Source of the DNA: Oceanimonas doudoroffii
Lineage (GTDB): Bacteria > Pseudomonadota > Gammaproteobacteria > Enterobacterales > Aeromonadaceae
Direction: 5' to 3'
Length of the DNA stretch: 64,000 nt
NCBI RefSeq assembly: GCF_002242685.1
Contig: NZ_NBIM01000001.1
Coordinates: 1,116,001-1,180,000 of the forward strand
This document shows, in pieces, positions 54,850 to 62,845 of this stretch. Position numbers and translations under genes: made by a program. The notes under the pieces were generated by a model. That model worked only from the letters and a program-made list of their open reading frames with translations. It was not told the origin of the DNA and made no database searches. How positions within the stretch are numbered: position 1 is the stretch's first letter; every line of letters starts with the position of its first letter.

Positions 54850-55920
54850 TTAGTTGTACTGATAGAAGTCGCGGGGCAGGTAGCCCTTGCCGTGCCAGAT
54901 GGCGTGGTGTTTCATGAACTCGCGCTGGCTGGTCAGCACTCGATTAAACATCTCGTCTTCGGCGGCGATGTCGTCCATCACCCGGTTGGTGACTTTTTCC
55001 AGCTCACGCAGCACCGGCTCGGGCAGCACCTGGGCGGTGACCCCTTCCTTTTCATACTCCCTGAGCGCGGTGGGCTGGGCCCATTCGCTCTGGGCAAAGC
55101 CCTTGAGGGTGGCGGACTCGCAGCCCATTTCCACCAGGGCGCGGGTTTCGGGCTCAAGCTTGTTCCACACGTCCTTGTTCACCAGCAGATGAGACGTGGT
55201 CAGGGTCTGGTGCCAACCGGGCATGATGTAGTTTTTCACGATCTGATCCAGCCCCAGCATCTTGTCGATGGCAGGCTGGGAAAACTCGGTGGCGTCTATG
55301 GTGTTGCGCTCCAGCGACTGGAAGATCTCGGCGCCGGGCACCATGGTCACCGAGGAGCCCAGCTCTTCAAGCACCTTGCCGCCGATGCCGGCAAAGCGAA
55401 TGCGCAGGCCCTGAAAGTCATCCAGGCTGGAAATTTGCTGCTTGAACCAGCCCGCCCCTTCCGGACCGATAATGCTGCACAGCATGGGGTGAATATTGCG
55501 CTCGGCGTAGATCTCTTCCAGCAGTGCCTTGCCGTCGCCCTCGTAATACCAGGCCAGGTAGGCGGGCGGCTCCATGTTGAAGGGGGCGCCGGAATAGAGC
55601 GGCAGGGCCGGAATGGTGCCCTGATCGTAGCCCACCCAGGTGTAACCGGCCGGGTACTTGCCCGAGCCGACCGCGTCCATGATTTCAAAAGGCGGCACCA
55701 GCTCGCCGGGCTCGTAATAACGCAGTTGCACATCGCCACCGGAAATGGCCGCCAGCGACTCGGACAGGTGCTTGACTGGGGTGGTCAGACCCACCAGGTG
55801 GGACGGAAAGGCCAGCGGTACTTGCCAGCGCACCTTTTCCGCCATGGCGGGGGTAGCGGCCAGTCCGGCGCAGAACAGGGCGGCCATACTCAATGCAGAC
55901 ACGTTGCGGTTAATCGACAT
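54850..55920 (-). CDS. dctP: TRAP transporter substrate-binding protein (DctP, TakP-like)
   Basis: A 356-residue periplasmic binding protein with a signal peptide (cleavage after ATPAMA). The mature N-terminus KVRWQVPLAFPSHLVGLTTPVKHLSESLAAISGGDVQLRYYEPGEL and the central FAGIGGKVLEELGSSVTMVPGAEIFQSLERNTIDATEFSQPAIDKMLGL resemble TakP-type (alpha-keto acid) binding proteins. The Arg and Glu of the family's carboxylate-binding pocket appear in GLRIRFAG and DATEFS. It is the first gene of the operon dctPQM-bdh-acetoacetyl-CoA synthetase. Confidence 0.94.
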   Translation of the reverse strand: MSINRNVSALSMAALFCAGLAATPAMAEKVRWQVPLAFPSHLVGLTTPVKHLSESLAAISGGDVQLRYYEPGELVPPFEIMDAVGSGKYPAGYTWVGYDQGTIPALPLYSGAPFNMEPPAYLAWYYEGDGKALLEEIYAERNIHPMLCSIIGPEGAGWFKQQISSLDDFQGLRIRFAGIGGKVLEELGSSVTMVPGAEIFQSLERNTIDATEFSQPAIDKMLGLDQIVKNYIMPGWHQTLTTSHLLVNKDVWNKLEPETRALVEMGCESATLKGFAQSEWAQPTALREYEKEGVTAQVLPEPVLRELEKVTNRVMDDIAAEDEMFNRVLTSQREFMKHHAIWHGKGYLPRDFYQYN

Positions 55921-55999
55921 GGGTTCATCCTTTTGAATGGTTCACTCCGTTGGCCCCGGTACCCACCACCCCCGAAGGCCAATGACTCATGCCAATCTA

Positions 56000-56016
56000 T
56001 ACAGAAAATGTGCCAA
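56000..56016 (-). promoter_or_regulatory. Probable sigma-54 promoter of the TRAP operon
   Basis: On the minus strand TTGGCAC-ATTTT-CTGTA: a perfect -24 element and a -12 that keeps the G but has T where C is usual. The predicted start lies about 70 nt before dctP. The adjacent sigma-54 activator supports it. Confidence 0.7.
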
Positions 56017-56066
56017 CAAAGTTAAATTAATGTTAATCAATAAGTTACATAACACCCCTTCATGTA

Positions 56067-56086
56067 GTGTCCTGAATGCAGGACAC
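56067..56086. promoter_or_regulatory. Enhancer palindrome for the TRAP operon
   Basis: GTGTCCTG-AATG-CAGGACAC, perfect 8-bp arms, about 50-70 bp upstream of the -24 element and between the activator gene and dctP. It is a candidate upstream activating site for the neighbouring sigma-54 regulator. Confidence 0.7.
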
Positions 56087-56133
56087 ACCTGAGCCGCGAG
56101 CACCGTCCGAATAGCCGGACAGGCGTCCGGTTT

Positions 56134-57564
56134 TCAGGAATGGCGGGCAAGCTTTTGGTAGAACACCGAGCGGGACACGCCCAGCAGGCGGGCGGCCTGG
56201 GTGCGGTTGCCCTCGGCCTGCTGCAGGGCGGCATGCAGGGCCTCGGCCTCGGCGCGGGCCAGCACCTCGGCCAGGGGGCGCACGCCGAAAGCCGCCGACG
56301 GCAATACCGGCGCGGGTACGGTGCCCATGGCCGGCCCGGCGCCGTCGGGCAACACCCGTGCAATCTGCTCTGCATCCAGCAGTTCGGCCTCTTCACTCAT
56401 GGTCCAGGCCCGCTCCAGCACGTTGCGCAGTTCACGAATATTGCCCGGCCAGTGATACTGGCCCAAAGCGGCGATGCCCGCGTCGGTGATCTCCACCCGG
56501 CTTTGGCCGGCGCCCATGTCCTCCAGCAGCACTTCGCACAATATGCCCAGATCCCCCAGCCGCTGGCGCAGCGGCGGAATGGCGATCTCCAGCACATTGA
56601 GCCGGTAATAGAGATCGGAGCGAAAGCTGCCGTCGGCCACCATGGCGCCCAGATCCCGGCTGGTGGCCGCCACGACCCGCACGTTCACCGGCACCACTCG
56701 ATTGGAGCCCAGGGGTTCGACCTCCTGCTCCTGCAACGCCCGCAACAGCTTGGCCTGCAGCGCCAGGGGCATGTCGCCCACTTCATCCAGAAACAGGGTA
56801 CCGCCGTTGGCGAGCTGGAACTTGCCGTCACGGCTGCGTTTGTCGGCACCGGTATAGGCGCCGGGGGCCACGCCGAAAAACTCGGCTTCCAGCAGGCTTT
56901 CGGGAATGGCCGCCAGGTTCACCCCCACAAAGGGCCCCTCGGCCCGGGAAGACAGGGCGTGAATGGACTGGGCCAGCACCTCCTTGCCGGTGCCGGTTTC
57001 TCCCAGCAGCAGCACCGGCATGTCGCGCCCCGCCGCCAGCCGGGCCCGGCGCTTGACCTCCAGCGCCGCCGGCGTGGCGCCGGCAAAGTCGCCGAGCTGG
57101 TAGCGGGTGCGACGCCCGTGGCGGGCCAGGGCACGCTTTGCCGCCTGCAAATCCTGGTGCAGGCGGCGGTATTTGCTGACCAGGGGCGTAAGCGGCTGCA
57201 GATCATCGTAGAGCACAAAGGCCACGGCACCGCTCACCTCCCCCAGCTCGTCAAACAGCGGCAGCCGGGTCACCACCAGTTGCTGGGTGTGGTATTCCAT
57301 GATGTCGACCAGCAGCGGCCGGCCGCTTTCCAGTACTTCCGGCATGCGGCTGTGAGGAATGACGGTGCGCACCGGCCGGCCGATCACCGAGTGAGTGTCG
57401 GCCAGCCCCAGCAGCCGGGCGTAGCGGGCATTGATCCAGCTGATACGGCCCTGGCGGTCCACCGCAATGGCGCCGGCGCTGGCCTGCTCAAACATGGGAA
57501 ACAACACTTCGATCAGTTCGCGGGTCAGGCCATTGCCTGAACGCGCATCAAACGGCATGGGCAT
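56134..57564 (-). CDS. Sigma-54-dependent activator with PAS domain
   Basis: A 476-residue enhancer-binding protein. The PAS sensor spans about residues 20-120 (FEQASAGAIAVDRQGRISWINARYARLLG). The AAA+ core follows, with Walker A GETGTGKE (188-195) and the sigma-54 loop as GAYTGA (235-240), a conservative variant of GAFTGA. The C-terminal Fis-type helix-turn-helix ends NRTQAARLLGVSRSVFYQKLARHS. GGAG lies 8 nt before the ATG at 57564. No receiver domain is present, so it is not a two-component partner; the PAS domain may bind the inducer. It likely activates the TRAP/3-hydroxybutyrate operon, in the manner of Pseudomonas HbcR. Confidence 0.93.
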   Translation of the reverse strand: MPMPFDARSGNGLTRELIEVLFPMFEQASAGAIAVDRQGRISWINARYARLLGLADTHSVIGRPVRTVIPHSRMPEVLESGRPLLVDIMEYHTQQLVVTRLPLFDELGEVSGAVAFVLYDDLQPLTPLVSKYRRLHQDLQAAKRALARHGRRTRYQLGDFAGATPAALEVKRRARLAAGRDMPVLLLGETGTGKEVLAQSIHALSSRAEGPFVGVNLAAIPESLLEAEFFGVAPGAYTGADKRSRDGKFQLANGGTLFLDEVGDMPLALQAKLLRALQEQEVEPLGSNRVVPVNVRVVAATSRDLGAMVADGSFRSDLYYRLNVLEIAIPPLRQRLGDLGILCEVLLEDMGAGQSRVEITDAGIAALGQYHWPGNIRELRNVLERAWTMSEEAELLDAEQIARVLPDGAGPAMGTVPAPVLPSAAFGVRPLAEVLARAEAEALHAALQQAEGNRTQAARLLGVSRSVFYQKLARHS

Positions 57565-57769
57565 GCAAGTCACTCCGTGACACAGACAAGCCCTGATGGT
57601 AGCCAAAACCGAGGGCAAGTTCGACTCCATGCCGGCACCGCCCGACCAGCCCGTTCAAGCCGGCGGTCCACCGGCCATTACAAGCGACCCGCTTTCTTAT
57701 ACAATGTTCGGCAACTTTTTCAGGCCGGTTCATGGCCACTCAATTTCCCGATATTCCCGGAGCAGCGAC

Positions 57770-59152
57770 TTGGCGCAATATAACGACACTTTCCGCGATT
57801 TTGGACTGGATACCCGTCTTGTTCGAGCATTGGATCACCAGGGCCTGGAAACCCCCACCGAGATTCAGCAACGGGCCATTCCCGTGGTGCTGGCCGGTCA
57901 CGACCTGTTGGCTTCATCCAAGACCGGCTCCGGCAAGACCCTCGCCTATTTGCTGCCGGCACTGCAACGACTGATGAAATCCCGGGCCCTGAGCAAGCGT
58001 GACCCGCGCGCGCTGATCCTGGCTCCCACCCGTGAGTTGGCCCGCCAGGTGTATGTGCAACTGCGCGCCCTGGCCGGCAGCAGCTTCAACATTGCCCTGC
58101 TGCTGGGGGGCGAGAACTTCAATGATCAGCTCAAATCACTGCGCCGCCAGCCGGACGTGATCGTGGCCACCCCGGGAAGGCTGGCCAACCACCTGGATGC
58201 CCGCTCGCTGATGCTGAACGGCCTGGAGCTGCTGATCCTGGACGAAGCCGACCGCATGCTGGATCTGGGCTTTGCCCCCCAGCTCACCCGCATTCACCAG
58301 GCCGCCGATCATCGCCGCCGCCAGACCCTGATGTTTTCCGCCACCCTGGATCACGCCGAGGCCAACACCATGGCCGCCGACCTGCTCAAGAGCCCGAAAC
58401 GGGTGGCGGTGGGCGAGGCCCATGCCGAGCACCAGGACATTGAACAGCGCTTTTTGCTGGGGGATCACCTGGATCACAAGCAGGCGCTGCTCGATCACCT
58501 GCTGACCAAGGAGTCCTATCAGCAGGCCATTATCTTTACCGCCACCCGCGCCGACACCGAGCGCCTGGCCGAGCGCCTGCAACAACAGGGGCTGGCCACG
58601 GCGGCGCTGCACGGCGACATGAGCCAGGCCGAGCGCAACCGCATTATGGATGCCTTTGCCCGGGGCCTGCACAAGCTGCTGATCACCACGGACGTGGCCT
58701 CGCGCGGGCTGGATCTGCTGCAGGTGTCGCTGGTGATCAACTTCGACATGCCCAAGCAGCCGGAAGAATACGTGCACCGCATCGGCCGCACCGGCCGCGC
58801 CGGCGCCAGCGGTACCGCCGTCTCCCTGGTGGGGCCCCGGGACTGGGATGCCTTCAAGCGGGTGGAAAAATTTCTGCAACGCGCCGTCGCCTTTACCGAC
58901 ATCGAGGGCCTGCAGGGCAAGTTCAAGGGCATTCGCCCCCCGGCCCGCAAGCACGGTTTCAAGGGCAAACCGGCCGGCGATACCAGCGCACCGCGCGGCA
59001 AGGGAGCGGCCGCCGCCGGCAAAAAACCGGGGCGCAAACCGGCACCCAAGCGCCCGGCGGGCTTTACCGGACAGGGGCAGCCGCCGGCCGGTGGCGTCGA
59101 CGACGGCATGGCGCCGATCCGACGCAAAAAGCCAAAACCTGAACAGGAATAA
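57770..59152 (+). CDS. DEAD-box ATP-dependent RNA helicase
   Basis: A 460-residue helicase with all SF2 motifs: Q motif (TFRDFGLDTRLVRALDHQGLETPTEIQQRAIP), Walker A SKTGSGKT, PTRELARQ, TPGRL, DEAD (LLILDEADRMLDLGF), SAT, and VI HRIGRTGRAG. A basic, Gly/Pro/Lys-rich tail ends the protein (about 385-460). I placed the start at TTG 57770 because GGAG lies 7 nt upstream and the first residues match family starts. The longer reading overlaps the promoter region of the divergent activator and has no ribosome site. It probably acts in ribosome assembly or mRNA decay, like RhlE/SrmB. Confidence 0.9.
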   Translation: MAQYNDTFRDFGLDTRLVRALDHQGLETPTEIQQRAIPVVLAGHDLLASSKTGSGKTLAYLLPALQRLMKSRALSKRDPRALILAPTRELARQVYVQLRALAGSSFNIALLLGGENFNDQLKSLRRQPDVIVATPGRLANHLDARSLMLNGLELLILDEADRMLDLGFAPQLTRIHQAADHRRRQTLMFSATLDHAEANTMAADLLKSPKRVAVGEAHAEHQDIEQRFLLGDHLDHKQALLDHLLTKESYQQAIIFTATRADTERLAERLQQQGLATAALHGDMSQAERNRIMDAFARGLHKLLITTDVASRGLDLLQVSLVINFDMPKQPEEYVHRIGRTGRAGASGTAVSLVGPRDWDAFKRVEKFLQRAVAFTDIEGLQGKFKGIRPPARKHGFKGKPAGDTSAPRGKGAAAAGKKPGRKPAPKRPAGFTGQGQPPAGGVDDGMAPIRRKKPKPEQE

Positions 59153-59247
59153 TGCAAACGGCGCCATCACCGGCGCCGGTCATTCCAAATTTATTGGCTA
59201 AATGCTAATAATACGGGCATTAAACTTTCAAATGGCGATGCTTCAGG

Positions 59248-60105
59248 ATGAAGAACCTGCCCACGGATTTGCTGCGTACCTTTGTCACCATCAACCAGCT
59301 CGGGGGCTTTACCCAGGCCGGCGAGCGGCTCGGCCGCTCCCAGCCCGCCGTCAGCCTGCAGATGAAACGGCTGGAAGAGCTGCTTGACGCCAAACTGTTC
59401 AACCGCGGTCAGGGCCTGCAACTGACCGAGGAAGGCCAGCTGTTATTGAGCTGCGCCCAGAAGATGCTGGATCTCAACGACGGCCTGATCTCCCGCTTGG
59501 GCACCCCCAGGGTCAGTGGCTCGGTGCGCCTTGGCATTCCCAATGACTTTGAAGTGTCGTTTCTGGCCACCACCCTGGGGCGTTTCTCCCAGGCCTATCC
59601 CGGCGTCACCCTGGACGTGAGCAGCGACATCAGCGCCAACCTGCTGAGTGACTACAAGAAGGGCGCCTATGATCTGGTAATGGCCATTGAGGAAAGCCGT
59701 GCCCACCATCCGCAGCTGACCGACTACATTACTGAGCCCCTGGTGTGGGTGCGCAACAGCAACATGATCTTGTCGCCGGACGCACCCCTGCCGCTCATTC
59801 TCTATCCCAAAGGCTGCCTGTATCGCAAGTCGATCATCAATGCCCTCACCCGCGCCAACCTGCCCTGGCGCGTGGTGTACAGCACCTCCAGCCTGCTGGG
59901 CATACACTCCGCCATCAAGGCGGGCCTCGGCATCAGCGCCCTGTCAAAGAGCACGGTGCCCGAAGGACTGGAGGCGTCCCCCCTCTATGCCTATTGCCCG
60001 GATCTGGGCAGCGTGTCCATCGGCTTTTGTTACGACGCCAACGAACTGACCTCCGCCGGCCGCATGCTGCTCGACTACCTCAGGCAGGGGCTGAACGCGC
60101 TCTAA
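59248..60105 (+). CDS. LysR-family regulator
   Basis: A 285-residue LysR protein: the helix-turn-helix LLRTFVTINQLGGFTQAGERLGRSQPAVSLQMKRLEELLDAKLFNR, then an effector domain. Its shape is like the LrhA/HexA group, with a strongly conserved FTQAGERLGRSQPAVSLQMKRLEE start. It is convergent with the next LysR gene (22-bp gap). No clear target is adjacent on its own side, so it may act elsewhere. Confidence 0.92.
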   Translation: MKNLPTDLLRTFVTINQLGGFTQAGERLGRSQPAVSLQMKRLEELLDAKLFNRGQGLQLTEEGQLLLSCAQKMLDLNDGLISRLGTPRVSGSVRLGIPNDFEVSFLATTLGRFSQAYPGVTLDVSSDISANLLSDYKKGAYDLVMAIEESRAHHPQLTDYITEPLVWVRNSNMILSPDAPLPLILYPKGCLYRKSIINALTRANLPWRVVYSTSSLLGIHSAIKAGLGISALSKSTVPEGLEASPLYAYCPDLGSVSIGFCYDANELTSAGRMLLDYLRQGLNAL

Positions 60106-60127
60106 GCCAAGCCAGGAACGGAACGCT

Positions 60128-61069
60128 TCAGCCTCGCACCGCATACTGCCCGGCCGAGGCAAAGCGTGCCGCCATGGCGTCGAACTCCGCCTTCAGCGCG
60201 ACATGAAAGCGCTGGCACAACCGTGACGTCAGGTGAAAACGCGGCAGAATAATGGCCACTTCAAACTCCACTTGAGGCGCAAACGGCCGCAGCACCACGG
60301 AGCAGTCATGGCGCTTGCCGTATTCCATGGCGGTAATGGGGTCGATCAGGGTATAGCCGACGCCAGCGTCGACCAGGCCCATGGCCGACGGAAACAGCTG
60401 GGTTTCGGCCACCACGTTGAGGGCCAGGTTGTGCCGGTGGGCCAGGCTGCGCAGCTGCATGGTGCTCTGATGGCCGTCCCCCAGGGTGATCAGGGGCAGC
60501 CCTTCCAGATCGTCAATGGTGATTTCCCGCCGGTCCGCCAGGGGTGAGCCCGCCGGCAGCGCGCACAACATGCGAAAACGGTAGGGCCAGATTTCCAGCT
60601 CGTTTTTGGCCTGGGGTTTTTCCACTATCCCCAGATCAAAGTGCCCCCCGGCCACCCACTCCTCCACCTTGCCCGACGGAAAGGTCTGCAGCGACAGCTT
60701 GACCCCGGGGTTATGGCCCATAAAGGTCGCCACCATGGCGGGCGCCAGGGTGGCCATGCCCGGCATGCAGCCAATCTGCAGCTTGCCGGTGCGGCCGTGC
60801 TTCAGATCTGATGCCAGCTCTTCCAGGTTGTTCAGGGCCTTGAGCGCACGCTCCACTCCCTCGGAAAAGGATTTGGCTTCTGCGGTCATCTCGGTGCCGT
60901 AATGATTGCGCCGAAACAGCATAAACCCCATGTCACTTTCGAGGTTGGCTATGGCGGTGCTCACGGCCGGCTGTGTCAGCCCCAGCCGGCGTGCCGCCTT
61001 GCTGATGCTGCCACTGCGGATCACCTCCTGAAAAATGTGCAGTTGTTTCGCATTGACCTTGGGGTTCAT
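60128..61069 (-). CDS. LysR-family regulator, divergent from the SSS symporter
   Basis: A 313-residue LysR protein with MNPKVNAKQLHIFQEVIRSGSISKAARRLGLTQPAVSTAIANLESDMGFMLFRR at the N-terminus and an effector domain starting GKLQIGCMPGMATLAPAMVATF. GGAG lies 9 nt before the ATG at 61069; a further ATG at 61096 has no ribosome site. It is divergent from a sodium:solute symporter across 145 bp that holds an inverted repeat (61129-61148), so the symporter and oxidase genes are the probable targets. Confidence 0.93.
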   Translation of the reverse strand: MNPKVNAKQLHIFQEVIRSGSISKAARRLGLTQPAVSTAIANLESDMGFMLFRRNHYGTEMTAEAKSFSEGVERALKALNNLEELASDLKHGRTGKLQIGCMPGMATLAPAMVATFMGHNPGVKLSLQTFPSGKVEEWVAGGHFDLGIVEKPQAKNELEIWPYRFRMLCALPAGSPLADRREITIDDLEGLPLITLGDGHQSTMQLRSLAHRHNLALNVVAETQLFPSAMGLVDAGVGYTLIDPITAMEYGKRHDCSVVLRPFAPQVEFEVAIILPRFHLTSRLCQRFHVALKAEFDAMAARFASAGQYAVRG

Positions 61070-61128
61070 GGCAACTTTCTCCGCGTCCTTGTTCATGCCA
61101 ATTGGGTACAAATTTAATTTATACATCC

Positions 61129-61148
61129 ATCAAAAAGCATTATTTGAT
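61129..61148. promoter_or_regulatory. Inverted repeat between LysR gene and symporter
   Basis: ATCAAA-N8-TTTGAT, perfect 6-bp arms, AT-rich and inside the divergent promoter region, fitting the T-N11-A type of LysR site. Confidence 0.65.
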
Positions 61149-61214
61149 TTTATGGCTTCACGATTAACATAATCAGTACACTCTCGCAACAAACAACGGA
61201 CGTAGGAGATTGTT

Positions 61215-62636
61215 ATGCATTACCTGGACGTAGCAGGCCTGTTGGCCTACTTCATACTGCTGGGGTACATAGGTTACCGAAGTATCAAAAAGGTCAATTC
61301 CAGCGACGACTTTGCCGTGGCCGGCAACCGCATCATCTGGCCCGTGCTGTTTGCCACCCTGGCCGCCTCTTTTCTCGGTGGCGGCGCCTCCATGGGCCGG
61401 GCCGGTCAGGCCTTTGATCACGGCTATGCCTTTATGTTTGCCGCCAGCGCTTTTCCCATCGCCACCGTGCTAACCGGCATCTTCATCGCTCCCCGGCTGA
61501 AGCGCTATATCGGCGCCCAGACCGTGGGGGATATCATGGAATACCACTTCGGTCGCTACTCCCGGCTGATCACCGGTATCTTTTCACTGATTTTCTGCGT
61601 GGGTATTCTGGGGGCCCAGGCCCTGGCCGTGGGTACCGTGTTCAACGCCATTCTCGGTATCGATATCACCACCGGCATTTTGCTGGGCATGGGGGTGGTG
61701 TTGCTGTATTCCACCATCGGCGGCATGTGGGCGGTGATCCAGACCGACGTGGTGCAGTTTTTGATGCTGGCCATCTTTATGCCGGTAACCCTGCTGATTG
61801 GAGTGCATGAAGTTGGTGGTGCCGAAGCCCTGATCGCCCGCCTGCCCGACGGCCATTTCAGCATCATGGGCGATTACGGTCCGGGCATGTTCCTGAGCCT
61901 GTTTATCGCCTTTTTGCTGGGTGAGACCCTGGTGCCTCCCTATACCCAGCGGGCGCTGTCGGCCCCGGACTCCCGCCATGCCAAAATTGGCTATACCGTC
62001 TCCGGGCTGTTCGGCTTTTTGTTTTACTTCGTCAGCTCCACCATTGGCCTGGTTGCCTTTATTCTCTACCCGAACATCAGCCCGGATCTGGCCATGCCCG
62101 AGCTGATCCGTACCGCCCTGCCCCTGGGCATTACCGGCCTGGTGCTCGCCTCGCTGCTGGCGGTGGTGATGTCGACCGCCGATTCCTATCTCAACTCGGC
62201 CACGGTGATCTTTGTACGGGATATCTACCAGGGCTTTATCAACCCCGAGGTGGATGAACGGAAAAAGCTGTGGATTGAACGCCTGATGAACCTGCTGATC
62301 GGCGCCGGTGCCATCGTCTTTGCCCTTTATGCCACCTCCATTATCGACGCCCTGCTGCTCAGCTACTCACTGTGGGCCCCCACCATTCTGGTGCCCTTTG
62401 TGCTGGGTGTGCTGCTGGATCTGAAATGCAGCAAATCGGCCATCGGCGCCATTCTCGCCGGTGCCCTGGTCACCCTGGTGTGGAAATGGGGCCCCTGGCC
62501 TCTGGCCGACGTCACCGGACTCTCGGCGCTGGTGGCCGGCGTCTCCGCCAACCTGCTGACCTTCTTTATCATCTACCACATCTGCAAGTCCCGTCGGGGC
62601 AAGCTGCACACCGTCAACGACTGGGCAAGGAGCTGA
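61215..62636 (+). CDS. Sodium:solute symporter (SSS family)
   Basis: A 473-residue transporter of about thirteen spans. The SSS motifs are visible: FAVAGNRIIWPVLFATLAASFLGGGASMG near the start (first sodium-site region), GGMWAVIQTDVVQFLMLAIF, LASLLAVVMSTADSYLNSATVIFVRDIYQ (Na2 serine/threonine region) and LSYSLWAPTILVPFVLGVL. The substrate is unknown; a FAD amine/amino-acid oxidase follows, which suggests an amino acid or its derivative. GGAG precedes the ATG. A 33-residue membrane peptide gene starts 3 bp after its stop. Confidence 0.94.
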   Translation: MHYLDVAGLLAYFILLGYIGYRSIKKVNSSDDFAVAGNRIIWPVLFATLAASFLGGGASMGRAGQAFDHGYAFMFAASAFPIATVLTGIFIAPRLKRYIGAQTVGDIMEYHFGRYSRLITGIFSLIFCVGILGAQALAVGTVFNAILGIDITTGILLGMGVVLLYSTIGGMWAVIQTDVVQFLMLAIFMPVTLLIGVHEVGGAEALIARLPDGHFSIMGDYGPGMFLSLFIAFLLGETLVPPYTQRALSAPDSRHAKIGYTVSGLFGFLFYFVSSTIGLVAFILYPNISPDLAMPELIRTALPLGITGLVLASLLAVVMSTADSYLNSATVIFVRDIYQGFINPEVDERKKLWIERLMNLLIGAGAIVFALYATSIIDALLLSYSLWAPTILVPFVLGVLLDLKCSKSAIGAILAGALVTLVWKWGPWPLADVTGLSALVAGVSANLLTFFIIYHICKSRRGKLHTVNDWARS

Positions 62637-62639
62637 GTT

Positions 62640-62741
62640 ATGCACTGGTTTGAACTCGTTATATATGCCACATCCGCCATTTGCATTCTGACCGCCCTGG
62701 CGGTGGGGGTCATGTCTTACCGCTTTTACCAGGACAACTGA
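62640..62741 (+). CDS. 33-residue single-span membrane peptide coupled to the symporter
   Basis: This ORF encodes a peptide that starts MHWFELVIYATSAICILTAL and ends SYRFYQDN, with one hydrophobic span (about residues 5-26) and a short polar tail. AAGGAG lies 7 nt before its ATG, a near-perfect ribosome site inside the last codons of the symporter gene, and the gap is only 3 bp. This strongly suggests a translated companion, perhaps a small accessory subunit that stabilises the transporter, as known for some other symporters. Its function is not established. Confidence 0.8.
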   Translation: MHWFELVIYATSAICILTALAVGVMSYRFYQDN

Positions 62742-62743
62742 CC

Positions 62744-62767
62744 GGCAGGGGGGGCACTCCCCCTGCC
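62744..62767. other. Hairpin after the small membrane peptide gene
   Basis: GGCAGGGGG-GGCACT-CCCCCTGCC, a perfect 9-bp GC-rich stem without a T-run. A second GC-rich hairpin (CCGGCCGG/CCGGCCGG type) lies at about 62785-62805. Both lie in the 104-bp leader of the oxidase gene and may reduce read-through. Confidence 0.7.
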
Positions 62768-62845
62768 TCACCCAGACTCGTGAACCGGCCGGCACGCCCG
62801 GCCGGAACATTGTCTTCTTCGGTTCATTTGAGTGGTTGATTTACC

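Noticed and set aside
56115..56130. CCGGAC-AGGC-GTCCGG stem after the sigma-54 activator gene as a terminator
   Set aside because: No T-run follows on the minus strand; it may be a weak hairpin or an extra protein site.
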